Assembly (NCBI GenBank): GCA_019695185.1
Contig: JAIBAN010000009.1
Coordinates: 62,001-126,000, forward strand
Direction of reading: 5' to 3'
DNA length: 64,000 bases
Origin: Blastocatellia bacterium
GTDB taxonomy: Bacteria; Acidobacteriota; Blastocatellia; Chloracidobacteriales; Chloracidobacteriaceae
Below, piece after piece: positions 56,231 through 64,000 of the stretch; the first letter of the stretch is position 1, and the number at the start of each line of letters is the position of its first letter. Position numbers and translations under genes: made by a program. Under the pieces are notes generated by a model. It did no database searches. It had not been told where the DNA came from and saw only the letters and a program-made list of their open reading frames with translations.

Positions 56231-57253
56231 ATGCCAGAACAAAAAATTACCGAGTTGATGCAGGCTGGAATTCAGGCAGTCAAGCAGGGTGAAAAAAGTC
56301 AGGCCAGGGTGCTGTTTCTGGAAGTCACGGAATTGCATCCCAAACATGAAACCGTCTGGCTGTGGCTCGCCCAAATTACGGAAATTCCACGGCTCAAAAT
56401 CACCTATCTGCGCCGGGCCTTTCACATCACGCCGGACCATAAACCGGTTCGGGACTCGTTCCGCACAGCCCTCATGCAGGAAGGCGTCCATTTGGCCAAA
56501 ACCGGCAACAAGACGGAAGCCTTCGGCTTTTTTGCGGAAATCACAGGGTTTGACGAAACATTCGAACCGGCCTGGCTGTGGCTGGCGTCCCTGGCCGAAG
56601 AACCAGCCGCCACCAGAGACTATCTCAAGCGGGTTCTGACCCTCAATCCGGCCAACCAAAACGCCAAAAGCTGGCTGGAACGACTCCCCAGGGAATCCGC
56701 TCCCCAACCGACTGCGGTTGTGGCAGTGGTTCCGCCAGCGGCCTCCGCACCAGTGTCAACCCCAACCACTCCGGTCGCATTGCCAACGGTTGAACCTGCG
56801 CTGCCCCCGGAAACGCCTCCGGCTTTCCCGGTCCGACATAAAGGACTGGTGCTGACCATAGATGACAGTTCCATCATTCGACAGGCAGTTGTTTTGACCC
56901 TGGAGAAAGAAGGCTTCAAGGTGCTGGAGGCCGAAAACGGGATGGAAGCCCTGACCATTCTGAACGACATCGTGCCGGACCTCATCCTGCTCGACATCAA
57001 TATGCCCATGATGGACGGCTATGAAGTTTGCAAAGTGATTCGCAAAAGCCAGCATGCCCGTCATGTGCCGGTGGTTATGCTGTCAGGCAAAGACGGCTTC
57101 TTCGATAAGGTCAAGGGGAAAATGGCCGGTTCGACCGAGTATCTGACCAAGCCCTTCAACCCCGAACAATTACGCAAAACCGTTGAAAAACACGTGCAAG
57201 CCGCCAAACCGGAGGAGGTAATTCCGGGTCGGTCGGTGTTTCGGCTGGTCTGA
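56231..57253 (+). CDS. TPR-like protein with C-terminal receiver domain (PilG-like)
   Basis: 340 aa. N-terminal part (1-150) with TPR-like helices (AGIQAVKQGEKSQARVLFLEV; WLWLASLAEEPAATRDYLKRVLTLNPANQNA), a Pro/Ala/Val-rich linker (about 155-205), and a receiver domain (about 210-325) with VLTIDDSSIIR, phosphoacceptor Asp in LILLDINMPMMDGYEV, and K in YLTKPFN. Likely output or adaptor of the chemosensory system encoded downstream, comparable with PilG of twitching motility. It follows the porin gene with a 19-bp gap. An inverted AGGACTG element lies after it. Confidence 0.88.
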   Translation: MPEQKITELMQAGIQAVKQGEKSQARVLFLEVTELHPKHETVWLWLAQITEIPRLKITYLRRAFHITPDHKPVRDSFRTALMQEGVHLAKTGNKTEAFGFFAEITGFDETFEPAWLWLASLAEEPAATRDYLKRVLTLNPANQNAKSWLERLPRESAPQPTAVVAVVPPAASAPVSTPTTPVALPTVEPALPPETPPAFPVRHKGLVLTIDDSSIIRQAVVLTLEKEGFKVLEAENGMEALTILNDIVPDLILLDINMPMMDGYEVCKVIRKSQHARHVPVVMLSGKDGFFDKVKGKMAGSTEYLTKPFNPEQLRKTVEKHVQAAKPEEVIPGRSVFRLV

Positions 57254-57257
57254 AATT

Positions 57258-57382
57258 TTAAGGACTGAGGGCTGAGGGCTGAGTTTTTGCCTTGGACCTC
57301 AATCCTCAGCTTCGCACAGATACTGTGGCAAAACAAACCAGCCAAATTAGGGCAATAATCAGCCCTCAGTCCTCAGTCCTGG
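57258..57382. repeat. inverted heptamer element (AGGACTG/CAGTCCT)
   Basis: Left arm 57258-57285 (units GGACTGA, GGGCTGA, GGGCTGA), right arm 57360-57382 with the same GGGCTGA variant innermost in mirror order. Similarity continues a few bases into the spacer (TTxTTGCC). Confidence 0.85.
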
Positions 57383-57389
57383 ATTTGAT

Positions 57390-58211
57390 ATGGCTTCAAC
57401 AGGCGCACTTTTTCTAGTGATGGCGGATTCACCGTACCGGCAGGCAGTGGTGGAAGCATGTGCAACGGTCTGTCCGGTGATTGTGGCGGAAACCCTCCGG
57501 GTGGCTGTTGAGGAATATGAAACGCATGCAGTTGCCATCCGGGCGGTGGTGACGGACCTGATTATGGAGGCCACTGAAACCAGTCGGTTTGTTGAATGGT
57601 TGCGCACGGTCAACCCGCTGGTTCCGATTCTGGTGGTGCCGGGAATACGGGTTCATCCGGAAGTCCTCCAGGTACTGGCTTTACCCAGCGTGCTGTTGGT
57701 TTCGGGAACCACGGACCCAGGCATGGTTTCTGCTTTAGCTCTGCATTTGTCCCAAACTCCCGGCGAAGCTGCCGCTGCTTCGGCAGAAATACCGGAAGTT
57801 GACGCTCCAACCTGCATTTTCACACTTTTTCATTCAGGAGAAATTATGGCGAAAGAAACGATTTTGGTGGTGGATGACAGTCCCCTTGAATTGCGCCTGG
57901 TCACCAACCTGCTGACCGCCCAGGGGTATCGGGTCCTGACGGCAGGTGACGGCGACGAGGCCATTGCCAAAGCCCAGCAGGAAAAGCCCCATCTCATGGT
58001 GCTTGATGTAGTCATGCCCAAACAAAACGGGTTTGAAACCTGCCGGGCCATCAAGGAAACCCCGGCGACCAGCAATATCAAGGTGGTGCTCCTGACCAGC
58101 AAAAACCAGCGAAGTGACCGGTTTTGGGGCATGTCGCTCGGAGCCGACGAATACCTGACCAAACCATTTCAGGACCAGGATTTGCTCAATGCCATCACCA
58201 AACACCTTTAG
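57390..58211 (+). CDS. tandem receiver protein (degenerate plus PilH-like), possible dual start
   Basis: 273 aa. The first part (about 1-135) has a receiver-like fold but no phosphoacceptor Asp at the usual place (VTDLIMEATETSRFVEWL). The second part (from Met153 at 57846) is a normal PilH/CheY-type receiver: TILVVDDSPLELRLV, LMVLDVVMPKQNGFET (Asp), VVLLTSKNQ and EYLTKPFQ. AGGAG sits 7 nt upstream of that internal ATG, so a separate 121-aa PilH-like protein may also be made. Within the chemosensory cluster; partner of ChpA-like kinase is inferred. Confidence 0.8.
   Translation: MASTGALFLVMADSPYRQAVVEACATVCPVIVAETLRVAVEEYETHAVAIRAVVTDLIMEATETSRFVEWLRTVNPLVPILVVPGIRVHPEVLQVLALPSVLLVSGTTDPGMVSALALHLSQTPGEAAAASAEIPEVDAPTCIFTLFHSGEIMAKETILVVDDSPLELRLVTNLLTAQGYRVLTAGDGDEAIAKAQQEKPHLMVLDVVMPKQNGFETCRAIKETPATSNIKVVLLTSKNQRSDRFWGMSLGADEYLTKPFQDQDLLNAITKHL
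57846..58211 (+). CDS. alternative internal product: PilH-like single receiver
   Basis: In-frame internal start ATG 57846 preceded by TCAGGAGAAATT. It would yield a 121-aa receiver beginning MAKETILVVDDS, matching the usual size and start of PilH/CheY proteins. The sequence shows both options; which is used is unknown. Confidence 0.5.
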   Translation: MAKETILVVDDSPLELRLVTNLLTAQGYRVLTAGDGDEAIAKAQQEKPHLMVLDVVMPKQNGFETCRAIKETPATSNIKVVLLTSKNQRSDRFWGMSLGADEYLTKPFQDQDLLNAITKHL

Positions 58212-58306
58212 CCATCAATGGCGACCGAACCGGTGACTTGGTGCATGGTTTCTGGGGCGGAGCGGTGTGACTCAGATGAAACAGTACCGGAAAGGGAGAC
58301 AGTTGT

Positions 58307-59080
58307 ATGGCTTTGGACGAATATGGCGAACTGCCTGAATTGGTGGCGGAACCGGCCCCTGAATTTGAACTGCCTGCGTGTGTGACCACACCTGCTTCGG
58401 AAGCCGAATTGCCTGCCGGTTTTTCGGCCTCCCTGCCGGTCACACCGGAGGCGTTTGAACTTCCGCCGGAAATGCTGCCTCAGCCGGAACCCGCCGAACC
58501 GGTGCCGACAGCGGCTGAACCGGTCAACCCGCTCGCGGTCTTGATGGGAACCATGCAACAGGAACTGGAGACCCATCCGCGTGCCATGCCGGTGACGCCA
58601 ACTCGAACGGCTCCCGAAGCCGGCACAGTCCGCAAATATCTGGGGTTTGTGCTGCATGGCCGCCGTTTTGCCGTGCCAATGACCGGGATTGCCGAAATCG
58701 GACTGGTTCCTCCGGTGACCATGCTGCCGGGTGCTCCGCAGTGGTTGCGCGGGGTTGCCAATCTGCGGGGCGACATTGTTTCCGTTGTGGATTTACAAGT
58801 CTTTATGGGCGGAGAACCAACCTTGACGGATGCGTTTCACAATCGCCTGCTGGTTGCCCAATCTGCCCGGCGCGACCTGGCTGCCGGATTGGTGGTGGAG
58901 CGGGTAACGGGCCTTGTGAAATGCGCGGAGCATGAAATCGAAGCTGTGGCCTTTGATACGACCGATGCCATTTCGCCCTTTGTGCAGGGGGTTTGTGACC
59001 ATGCCACCGGCCTGCTGACCGTGCTGGACCTGAACCGGCTGTTGACGGCTCCGGAGTTCCGCTGTTTTGAACCGTTTTAA
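58307..59080 (+). CDS. CheW-like chemotaxis coupling protein (PilI-like)
   Basis: 257 aa; GGGAGA SD. An N-terminal acidic/Pro-rich extension (1-105) precedes a CheW domain: FVLHGRRFAVPMTGIAEIG, MLPGAPQWLRGVANLRGDIVSVVDLQVFMG, and LTVLDLNRLLTAPEF. It should couple the MCP to the CheA-type kinase in the inner-membrane array. The long N-terminal extension is unusual for CheW. Fits order PilG/PilH/PilI/PilJ/ChpA. Confidence 0.92.
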   Translation: MALDEYGELPELVAEPAPEFELPACVTTPASEAELPAGFSASLPVTPEAFELPPEMLPQPEPAEPVPTAAEPVNPLAVLMGTMQQELETHPRAMPVTPTRTAPEAGTVRKYLGFVLHGRRFAVPMTGIAEIGLVPPVTMLPGAPQWLRGVANLRGDIVSVVDLQVFMGGEPTLTDAFHNRLLVAQSARRDLAAGLVVERVTGLVKCAEHEIEAVAFDTTDAISPFVQGVCDHATGLLTVLDLNRLLTAPEFRCFEPF

Positions 59081-59210
59081 GTACCGTGTGCGGGAATTAC
59101 GCCGCCACTTTCCAAACCGAGACGTGCTGATTCACCATCGGGGCTGGCATTAAAAAACATTGAAATTGCAGCGTTTACCTTGAGGTTGAGACCTTAAGCG
59201 GGGAGCAGTT

Positions 59211-61478
59211 ATGTTCAAATTACGTGACCTGAAAATCTGGCAGAAACTGACGCTCATCATTGTGGCAACCGGGTTGTTGTTGCCGGTGGTGGGGTATCTG
59301 GTGGTGTCCGACCGCTACACCCGTGTGGCAGCGGCCCGCCGCGAACTGCAAGGAGTAGCCTATCTCAAACCCTTGAAACTGTTTATCGAACATCTGCCCC
59401 AGCATCGCGGCACAGCCAACGGGTTTCTCAACGGAAACACAGCCCTCAAAGACCGGCTGACCGCCCTCGGCGATAAACTGGACCAGGACGTGAAAGCCAT
59501 CGAGGCAGCGGACCTGCGGTTGGGAGCCGAACTGGGCACCACCTCGAAATTTACCGACATCAAAGAAAAATGGCGGGTCCTGAAATCACAGACACCGACC
59601 CTGGCTCCCAAAGAAAGTTTTGACCGGCATACGGCTCTGATTGCGGAAACCAACGACTTTATCGCTTTGATTGGAGACGTTTCAGGATTGATTCTGGACC
59701 CGGAGCGGGATACCTACTATGCGGCTTTTCTGGTAACCAGCTCAATCCCCAACACGGCGGAAAGCCTGGGGCAGTTACGCGGTTACGGCAACGGATTGGC
59801 CGCGCGCAAGGCGGTTACGCAGGACGAATTCGGGCGCTTTTCCGCCATCCAGGAAGTGGTCCGGGCCAACCGCGACGGCTATATGCGCAGTATCAAAGCA
59901 GCGGCCCAATCCAACCCGGATTACGAACGGCAACTTTTACCCAAGTACAACGACCTCACCAGCGCCATCAACGCCTATCTCGAACTGGGCGACAAACGAC
60001 TTATCAAAACCACCACCATTGACATCGAAGGAGCCGAATATTTCGACACCGGCACACGGGTGATTGACAAGCTGTTTGCCCTGTTTGACGAACAAATCAA
60101 TGTGTTGGAAACCAGGCTTCAGGCTCGGACCGACAGCCTCCAGCGGGGCATGTTGGTTGTGATTGGGGCGCTCCTCCTGGCAATTACGGTCACCGTGCTT
60201 TTGGCGGCCTACATTGCCCGCACCATTGCCCAGCAATTGGGGTCGGTGGCGCAGGTGGCGCAGGAAGTGCAAAAGGAAAATCTGGCGGCACGAGCCACGG
60301 TCCTCAACCGGGACGAACTGGGCGAGGTGGCAACGGCTGTCAACCAAATGCTTGACAACACCGTCAACCTGATTCAGACCCGCGAACATGAACGTGACCA
60401 ACGGCAAAAAGAGCGCGACGAACTGGAAGACGAAATCATCAAGCTGCTCATGGAAATCCGCGACATCGCCAAAGGCGACCTGACCGTCAAGGCTGAGGTT
60501 TCGGCGGGTCCGACCGGAGCACTGGCCGACTCGTTCAATTACACGGTGACCGAATTGCGCAAACTCATCGGACGCATCAACGAAGTGACCGCCAAAGTCA
60601 ACCGGGCCGCCGATAAGATTCAGGGTACCACCATCACACTGGCACGCGGCAGCGAATCCCAGTTGGCGCAAATCGTGACCACCTCCGACGGCCTGCGCGC
60701 CATGGCCGATTCGATGACCGAAGTTTCCAACCGGGCCGTGGAAACCGTGCATGTGGCCGAACAATCGCTCCAAAAAGCCCAGACCGGCATGAAAGCCGTG
60801 GAAAAAACCATCACCGGTATGAACGGCATCCGCGACCAGGTGCAAAAAACCGCCAAACGTATCAAGCGGCTCGGCGAAAGCTCGCAGGAAATCGGCGAAA
60901 TCGTGCAGTTGATTAGTGAAATCGCCAACCAAACCAGCATTCTGGCGCTCAATGCCTCAATTCAGGCAGCCATGGCCGGAGAGGCCGGACGCGGGTTCGC
61001 CGTCGTGGCCGAAGAAGTCGAACATCTGGCCGACCGCTCTTCCGAAGCCACCAAACGGATTGCCGGACTGATTAAAGCCATTCAGACGGAAACCAACGAA
61101 GCCGTGACCGCCATGGAAGACACAACCCGCGAAGTGGTCAACGGTTCGGTGGTGGCCAACGAAGCCGGTCAATCGCTGGTTGAAATCCAGCAGGTGTCAA
61201 ACCAACTGGCGCACATCATTCAGACCATCTCCGAAGCCTCGCTCAAACAGGCAGCCAACTCCGAATGCCTGGCCCAGGCCATGACTGGAATTTCCACCAT
61301 TACCCAGGAAACCACCGAAGGAACCCAGCAGGTGGTGCTCTCAGTCAACGAACTGGCCGTGCTGGCCGGAAACCTGCGCGAATCCATCAGCACGTTCAAG
61401 GTTTCAAAGGCTCCAGCCAACGTCAATCTGTACGCTCCGGGAGCAACCGCGACAACTCCGGAAATGGTAATGGCCTAG
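59211..61478 (+). CDS. methyl-accepting chemotaxis protein (PilJ-like)
   Basis: 755 aa with GGGGAG SD. TM1 (about 13-32), a periplasmic/extracytoplasmic sensor helix-rich domain (about 33-310), TM2 (about 313-334), HAMP, a second HAMP-like linker (EIIKLLMEIRDIAKGDL), and the MCP signalling domain with the hairpin tip QTSILALNASIQAAMAGEAGR-type and FAVVAEEVEHLADRS. It lies upstream of the CheA gene. The N-terminal domain resembles PilJ-type sensors; the ligand is unknown. Confidence 0.95.
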   Translation: MFKLRDLKIWQKLTLIIVATGLLLPVVGYLVVSDRYTRVAAARRELQGVAYLKPLKLFIEHLPQHRGTANGFLNGNTALKDRLTALGDKLDQDVKAIEAADLRLGAELGTTSKFTDIKEKWRVLKSQTPTLAPKESFDRHTALIAETNDFIALIGDVSGLILDPERDTYYAAFLVTSSIPNTAESLGQLRGYGNGLAARKAVTQDEFGRFSAIQEVVRANRDGYMRSIKAAAQSNPDYERQLLPKYNDLTSAINAYLELGDKRLIKTTTIDIEGAEYFDTGTRVIDKLFALFDEQINVLETRLQARTDSLQRGMLVVIGALLLAITVTVLLAAYIARTIAQQLGSVAQVAQEVQKENLAARATVLNRDELGEVATAVNQMLDNTVNLIQTREHERDQRQKERDELEDEIIKLLMEIRDIAKGDLTVKAEVSAGPTGALADSFNYTVTELRKLIGRINEVTAKVNRAADKIQGTTITLARGSESQLAQIVTTSDGLRAMADSMTEVSNRAVETVHVAEQSLQKAQTGMKAVEKTITGMNGIRDQVQKTAKRIKRLGESSQEIGEIVQLISEIANQTSILALNASIQAAMAGEAGRGFAVVAEEVEHLADRSSEATKRIAGLIKAIQTETNEAVTAMEDTTREVVNGSVVANEAGQSLVEIQQVSNQLAHIIQTISEASLKQAANSECLAQAMTGISTITQETTEGTQQVVLSVNELAVLAGNLRESISTFKVSKAPANVNLYAPGATATTPEMVMA

Positions 61479-61487
61479 AGAGAGAGA

Positions 61488-61628
61488 AATTGAGAATTGA
61501 GAATTGAGAGTGAAACCCGGTATTCAGGATTCAGAGTCCAGGATTTACCAGTAAAGAAAAATTAAAGGTTCTCAATTCTCAATTCTCAATTCTCAATTCT
61601 CAATTCTCAATTCTCAGTTCTCAATTCC
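61488..61628. repeat. inverted heptamer element (TGAGAAT/ATTCTCA)
   Basis: Left arm 61488-61508, right arm 61569-61628 with about eight ATTCTCA units (one ATTCTCAG variant), ending just before the SD of the CheA gene. Spacer about 60 bp. Confidence 0.9.
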
Positions 61629-61642
61629 CCCAGGAGGAAAAT

Positions 61643-64000
61643 ATGGCAACGGCCCACCCTGAATTGCTTCACGATTTGGTGGCGGAGGTGCGGGATTTTC
61701 TTCCCCGGATTACCGAACACCTGCGCCGTTTTTGGCAGGATGCAAGCCTGCTTGACGATGCCCATCAAGCCTACCGGCTGCTCCATACGATTGTGGGAGA
61801 TGCCGCCATTGTCGGGCAGATGGCCCTCAGCCGCTCGGCATATTTTGGTGAAACCGTGTTGGAGGAACTGACTTCCGGCACCCTGGAACGCAGTCCGGAA
61901 ACCGGCGAATTTTTGGGAAACCTGCTGACGGAAATGGACGGATTTGTAGCCGACATTAAGGAAGCCGACCCCCAAGGGCTGCTTCTGGGCACGGTGGTCG
62001 CCTACCGCCGGCTCAAAAATCTGCCCGAAGCCGATGACGAAGCAGCGGTGTGTGAAGCCTTGCAGGTACTGGAAATCAACGAGGCTCCGACAGTTGAACC
62101 GAGTGAAGCCCTTGTTGCCGGACCGGACCTGCCGTTGGAAGACGAAGAGGAAGAGGCTCCGTTTCCTGAGCTGATGGATATTTTCAACCTGGAAGCTCCG
62201 GAAAAAATGGACCTGATTGCCGCCCGGCTGCCGGAATATCTCCGCCATCCGGAGTCACAGCGGGAAACCTTGCAGGAAATCCGGCGCGCCGTGCATACCC
62301 TCAAGGGCGGAGCCAACATGGTCGGCTTGAAATCCGTGGCACAACTGACACACCGGATGGAAGACCTGCTGGACCGGCTCTATGAAGCCGAAGTGACTTT
62401 TACGGCAGCACTGGGCCAAACCCTGGTGGCAGCGGTTGATACGCTGCACGGATTGGTCGAAGGCAAAGGCAACAAGACCGAAATCCGGTTCCATCTGCGG
62501 CAGGTGCTGGCAGAATTTGACACGATTTTACAGACCGAACCGGCCCCGGCCCCGCTCACGGCAGAACTGCCCCCGTTGCCCGCAGCCGTGGCCGAAAACA
62601 GTCACCCGGCGGCGGAAGCAGCTTCGGAAGCCGGAGAAACCGAGCTTTACGTTCGGGTTCCGCTCAAAAAGCTGGATGAAATGGTGCGCCTGATGAGCGA
62701 ACTGGTCATCAACCGGTCCACCTTTGAGCGCCACGTGGGTGTCTATGCGGAAAATGTTACGGAACTGAGCGTCAGCGCCCGCCAGATGAAACGGGTGACT
62801 GCCCGGCTCGAAACCGAATATGAGGTGGCCACCCTGGGCAGCGGGCGGATGGCAGCCGTGCTGCCCACGGGTAATGCGTTCCCGCGCAGCACATTTCAAA
62901 CGGAGTTCGATGACCTGGAATTCGACCGCTACAATGAATTTCACTTGCTGACCCGGCGGATTACCGAAGGAAACGGCGATATTGATGCCATCGGGCACCG
63001 CTTGCAGATGTTGAACGGTGATTTTGACGCCGCTGTGAATCGGTTGGGACGCCTGACCGGCGAATTGCAGGACAAACTGATGCACCTTCGCATGGTGCCC
63101 TTCTCCTCCCTTGCCATGCGGCTGGAGCGGACTGTCCGCATGGCGGCGGGAACATGCCGCAAATCCGCTCAACTGGTCTTTGAAGGGGAAGCCGTCGAAT
63201 TGGACAAGGCCGTCATTGAAGCCCTGGCCGACCCGTTGGAGCACATGCTCCGGAACGCGGTTGACCACGGGTTGGAACTTCCTGACCGGCGGCTGGCGGT
63301 GGGCAAAGCCGAAACCGGCGTGGTTCGGGTTTCAGGCCGCTATGAAGGTGCTGAAGTTGTGATTCGGGTGACAGACGACGGGGCCGGACTGTCGCCGCAT
63401 CACCTGCGTGAAAAAGCCCTGGCTCTGGGCTGGGTTTCAGAAAGCGAAGCGACATCCCTCACACCGGAAGCGTTGTTGTCTTTGATTTTCCAACCCGGCT
63501 TCAGCACCGCCGCCCGGCTGACCGAAATCAGCGGACGGGGCGTGGGGATGGATGTGGTCAAAGCCACTGTGCAAAAACTGAAAGGCGTCATTACGGTTGA
63601 GTCGGCACCCGGCATGGGAACCACCTTTACCCTGCGGCTGCCGATGACGCTTGCCGTCACCAAGGCTTTTTTGGTGCGCGTGGGCAGCGAACGCTACGCG
63701 GTTCCCTTTAATCTGGTCGCCCGGATTGCCCAGCTTCCGGCCCGCTCGGTCGAAATGGTCGGACATCAGCCGATGGTCCGCATTGAAGGCAAAATGATTC
63801 CGTTGACCCGGCTGGAACAGGCGCTCCACCTTGATGAACCTGTGTGTGAGCCGGAAAACCTCATGCTTTCCCTGCTGGTGGTGCAAATCGGGAATCGGCG
63901 CTCGGCCCTGGCGGTGGATGAAATCCTTTCGCAGCGGGAAATCGTGGTGAAACCGTTGGGAACGCATATCCGCTATTACCGGGGGATTTCGGGGGCAACC
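61643..64000 (+). CDS. CheA/ChpA-type chemotaxis histidine kinase (3' truncated by window)
   Basis: The ATG at 61643 has a strong GGAGG SD; the frame stays open to the window end (786 codons), so the gene continues outside. Seen: two Hpt-type modules with His48 (LLHTIVGDAAIVG, weak) and His218 (VHTLKGGANMVG, canonical), a dimerisation region (LYVRVPLKKLDEMVRLMSEL), HATPase with N538 in EHMLRNAVDHGLE, DDGAGLSPH and SGRGVGMDVVKATV, then the start of a CheW-like P5 domain (AFLVRVGSERYAVPFNLV). The extra Hpt suggests ChpA-like. Final gene of the chemosensory cluster seen here. Confidence 0.93.
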   Translation, partial: MATAHPELLHDLVAEVRDFLPRITEHLRRFWQDASLLDDAHQAYRLLHTIVGDAAIVGQMALSRSAYFGETVLEELTSGTLERSPETGEFLGNLLTEMDGFVADIKEADPQGLLLGTVVAYRRLKNLPEADDEAAVCEALQVLEINEAPTVEPSEALVAGPDLPLEDEEEEAPFPELMDIFNLEAPEKMDLIAARLPEYLRHPESQRETLQEIRRAVHTLKGGANMVGLKSVAQLTHRMEDLLDRLYEAEVTFTAALGQTLVAAVDTLHGLVEGKGNKTEIRFHLRQVLAEFDTILQTEPAPAPLTAELPPLPAAVAENSHPAAEAASEAGETELYVRVPLKKLDEMVRLMSELVINRSTFERHVGVYAENVTELSVSARQMKRVTARLETEYEVATLGSGRMAAVLPTGNAFPRSTFQTEFDDLEFDRYNEFHLLTRRITEGNGDIDAIGHRLQMLNGDFDAAVNRLGRLTGELQDKLMHLRMVPFSSLAMRLERTVRMAAGTCRKSAQLVFEGEAVELDKAVIEALADPLEHMLRNAVDHGLELPDRRLAVGKAETGVVRVSGRYEGAEVVIRVTDDGAGLSPHHLREKALALGWVSESEATSLTPEALLSLIFQPGFSTAARLTEISGRGVGMDVVKATVQKLKGVITVESAPGMGTTFTLRLPMTLAVTKAFLVRVGSERYAVPFNLVARIAQLPARSVEMVGHQPMVRIEGKMIPLTRLEQALHLDEPVCEPENLMLSLLVVQIGNRRSALAVDEILSQREIVVKPLGTHIRYYRGISGAT

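Overview
The window looks like a chromosomal segment of a Gram-negative, aerobic, heterotrophic bacterium. Outer-membrane porin, TonB, M56 and lipoprotein genes point to a diderm. Giant two-component beta-propeller kinases, TPR-CHAT and FG-GAP proteins, plus large numbers of intergenic heptamer arrays, suggest Acidobacteriota (Blastocatellia-like). That placement is inference from gene style; no rRNA or tRNA gene lies in the window to test it.

Layout. 1-9 kb: the end of a propeller protein, then minus-strand dnaJ, hsp20, gyrB, recF, a TlpA-type thioredoxin, a DEDDh exonuclease and a methyltransferase. 9-20 kb: S41-like and papain-like peptidases, isocitrate dehydrogenase, beta-carbonic anhydrase, a sorbosone-dehydrogenase-like lipoprotein, an EamA transporter, two small zinc-ribbon proteins and purA. 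20-34 kb: smc, an OsmC protein, a TPR-CHAT caspase-like protein, hemF, a Clp-N/GNAT fusion, and an M16 peptidase pair (one catalytic, one not). 34-46 kb: a two-component propeller histidine kinase, a LeuA-like synthase, two multi-pass glycosyltransferases, yacG (too small for ordinary ORF cut-offs) and pyruvate kinase. 46-54 kb: a DUF3108-like protein, an FG-GAP protein, and a BlaI/M56 pair whose peptidase carries two TonB domains. 52.7-64 kb: a sigma-54 activator divergent from a cluster made of a porin, a TPR-receiver protein, a receiver-receiver protein, CheW, a PilJ-like MCP and a CheA/ChpA kinase cut off by the window end. A consensus-like sigma-54 promoter stands in front of the porin.

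The most striking non-genic feature is a set of short-period (mostly 7-bp) repeat elements at gene ends. In most, two arms of the same heptamer family face each other across a 15-130 bp unique spacer. Where unit variants exist, their order is mirrored in the two arms, so each element looks like one inverted duplication rather than two independent arrays. The purine-rich arm always comes first. Six genes take their stop codon from array DNA, and two stretches are translated in frame inside smc. Two larger palindrome-rich, MITE-like elements (24.5 kb and 45.4 kb) share modules, and the second sits inside the loop of a heptamer element.
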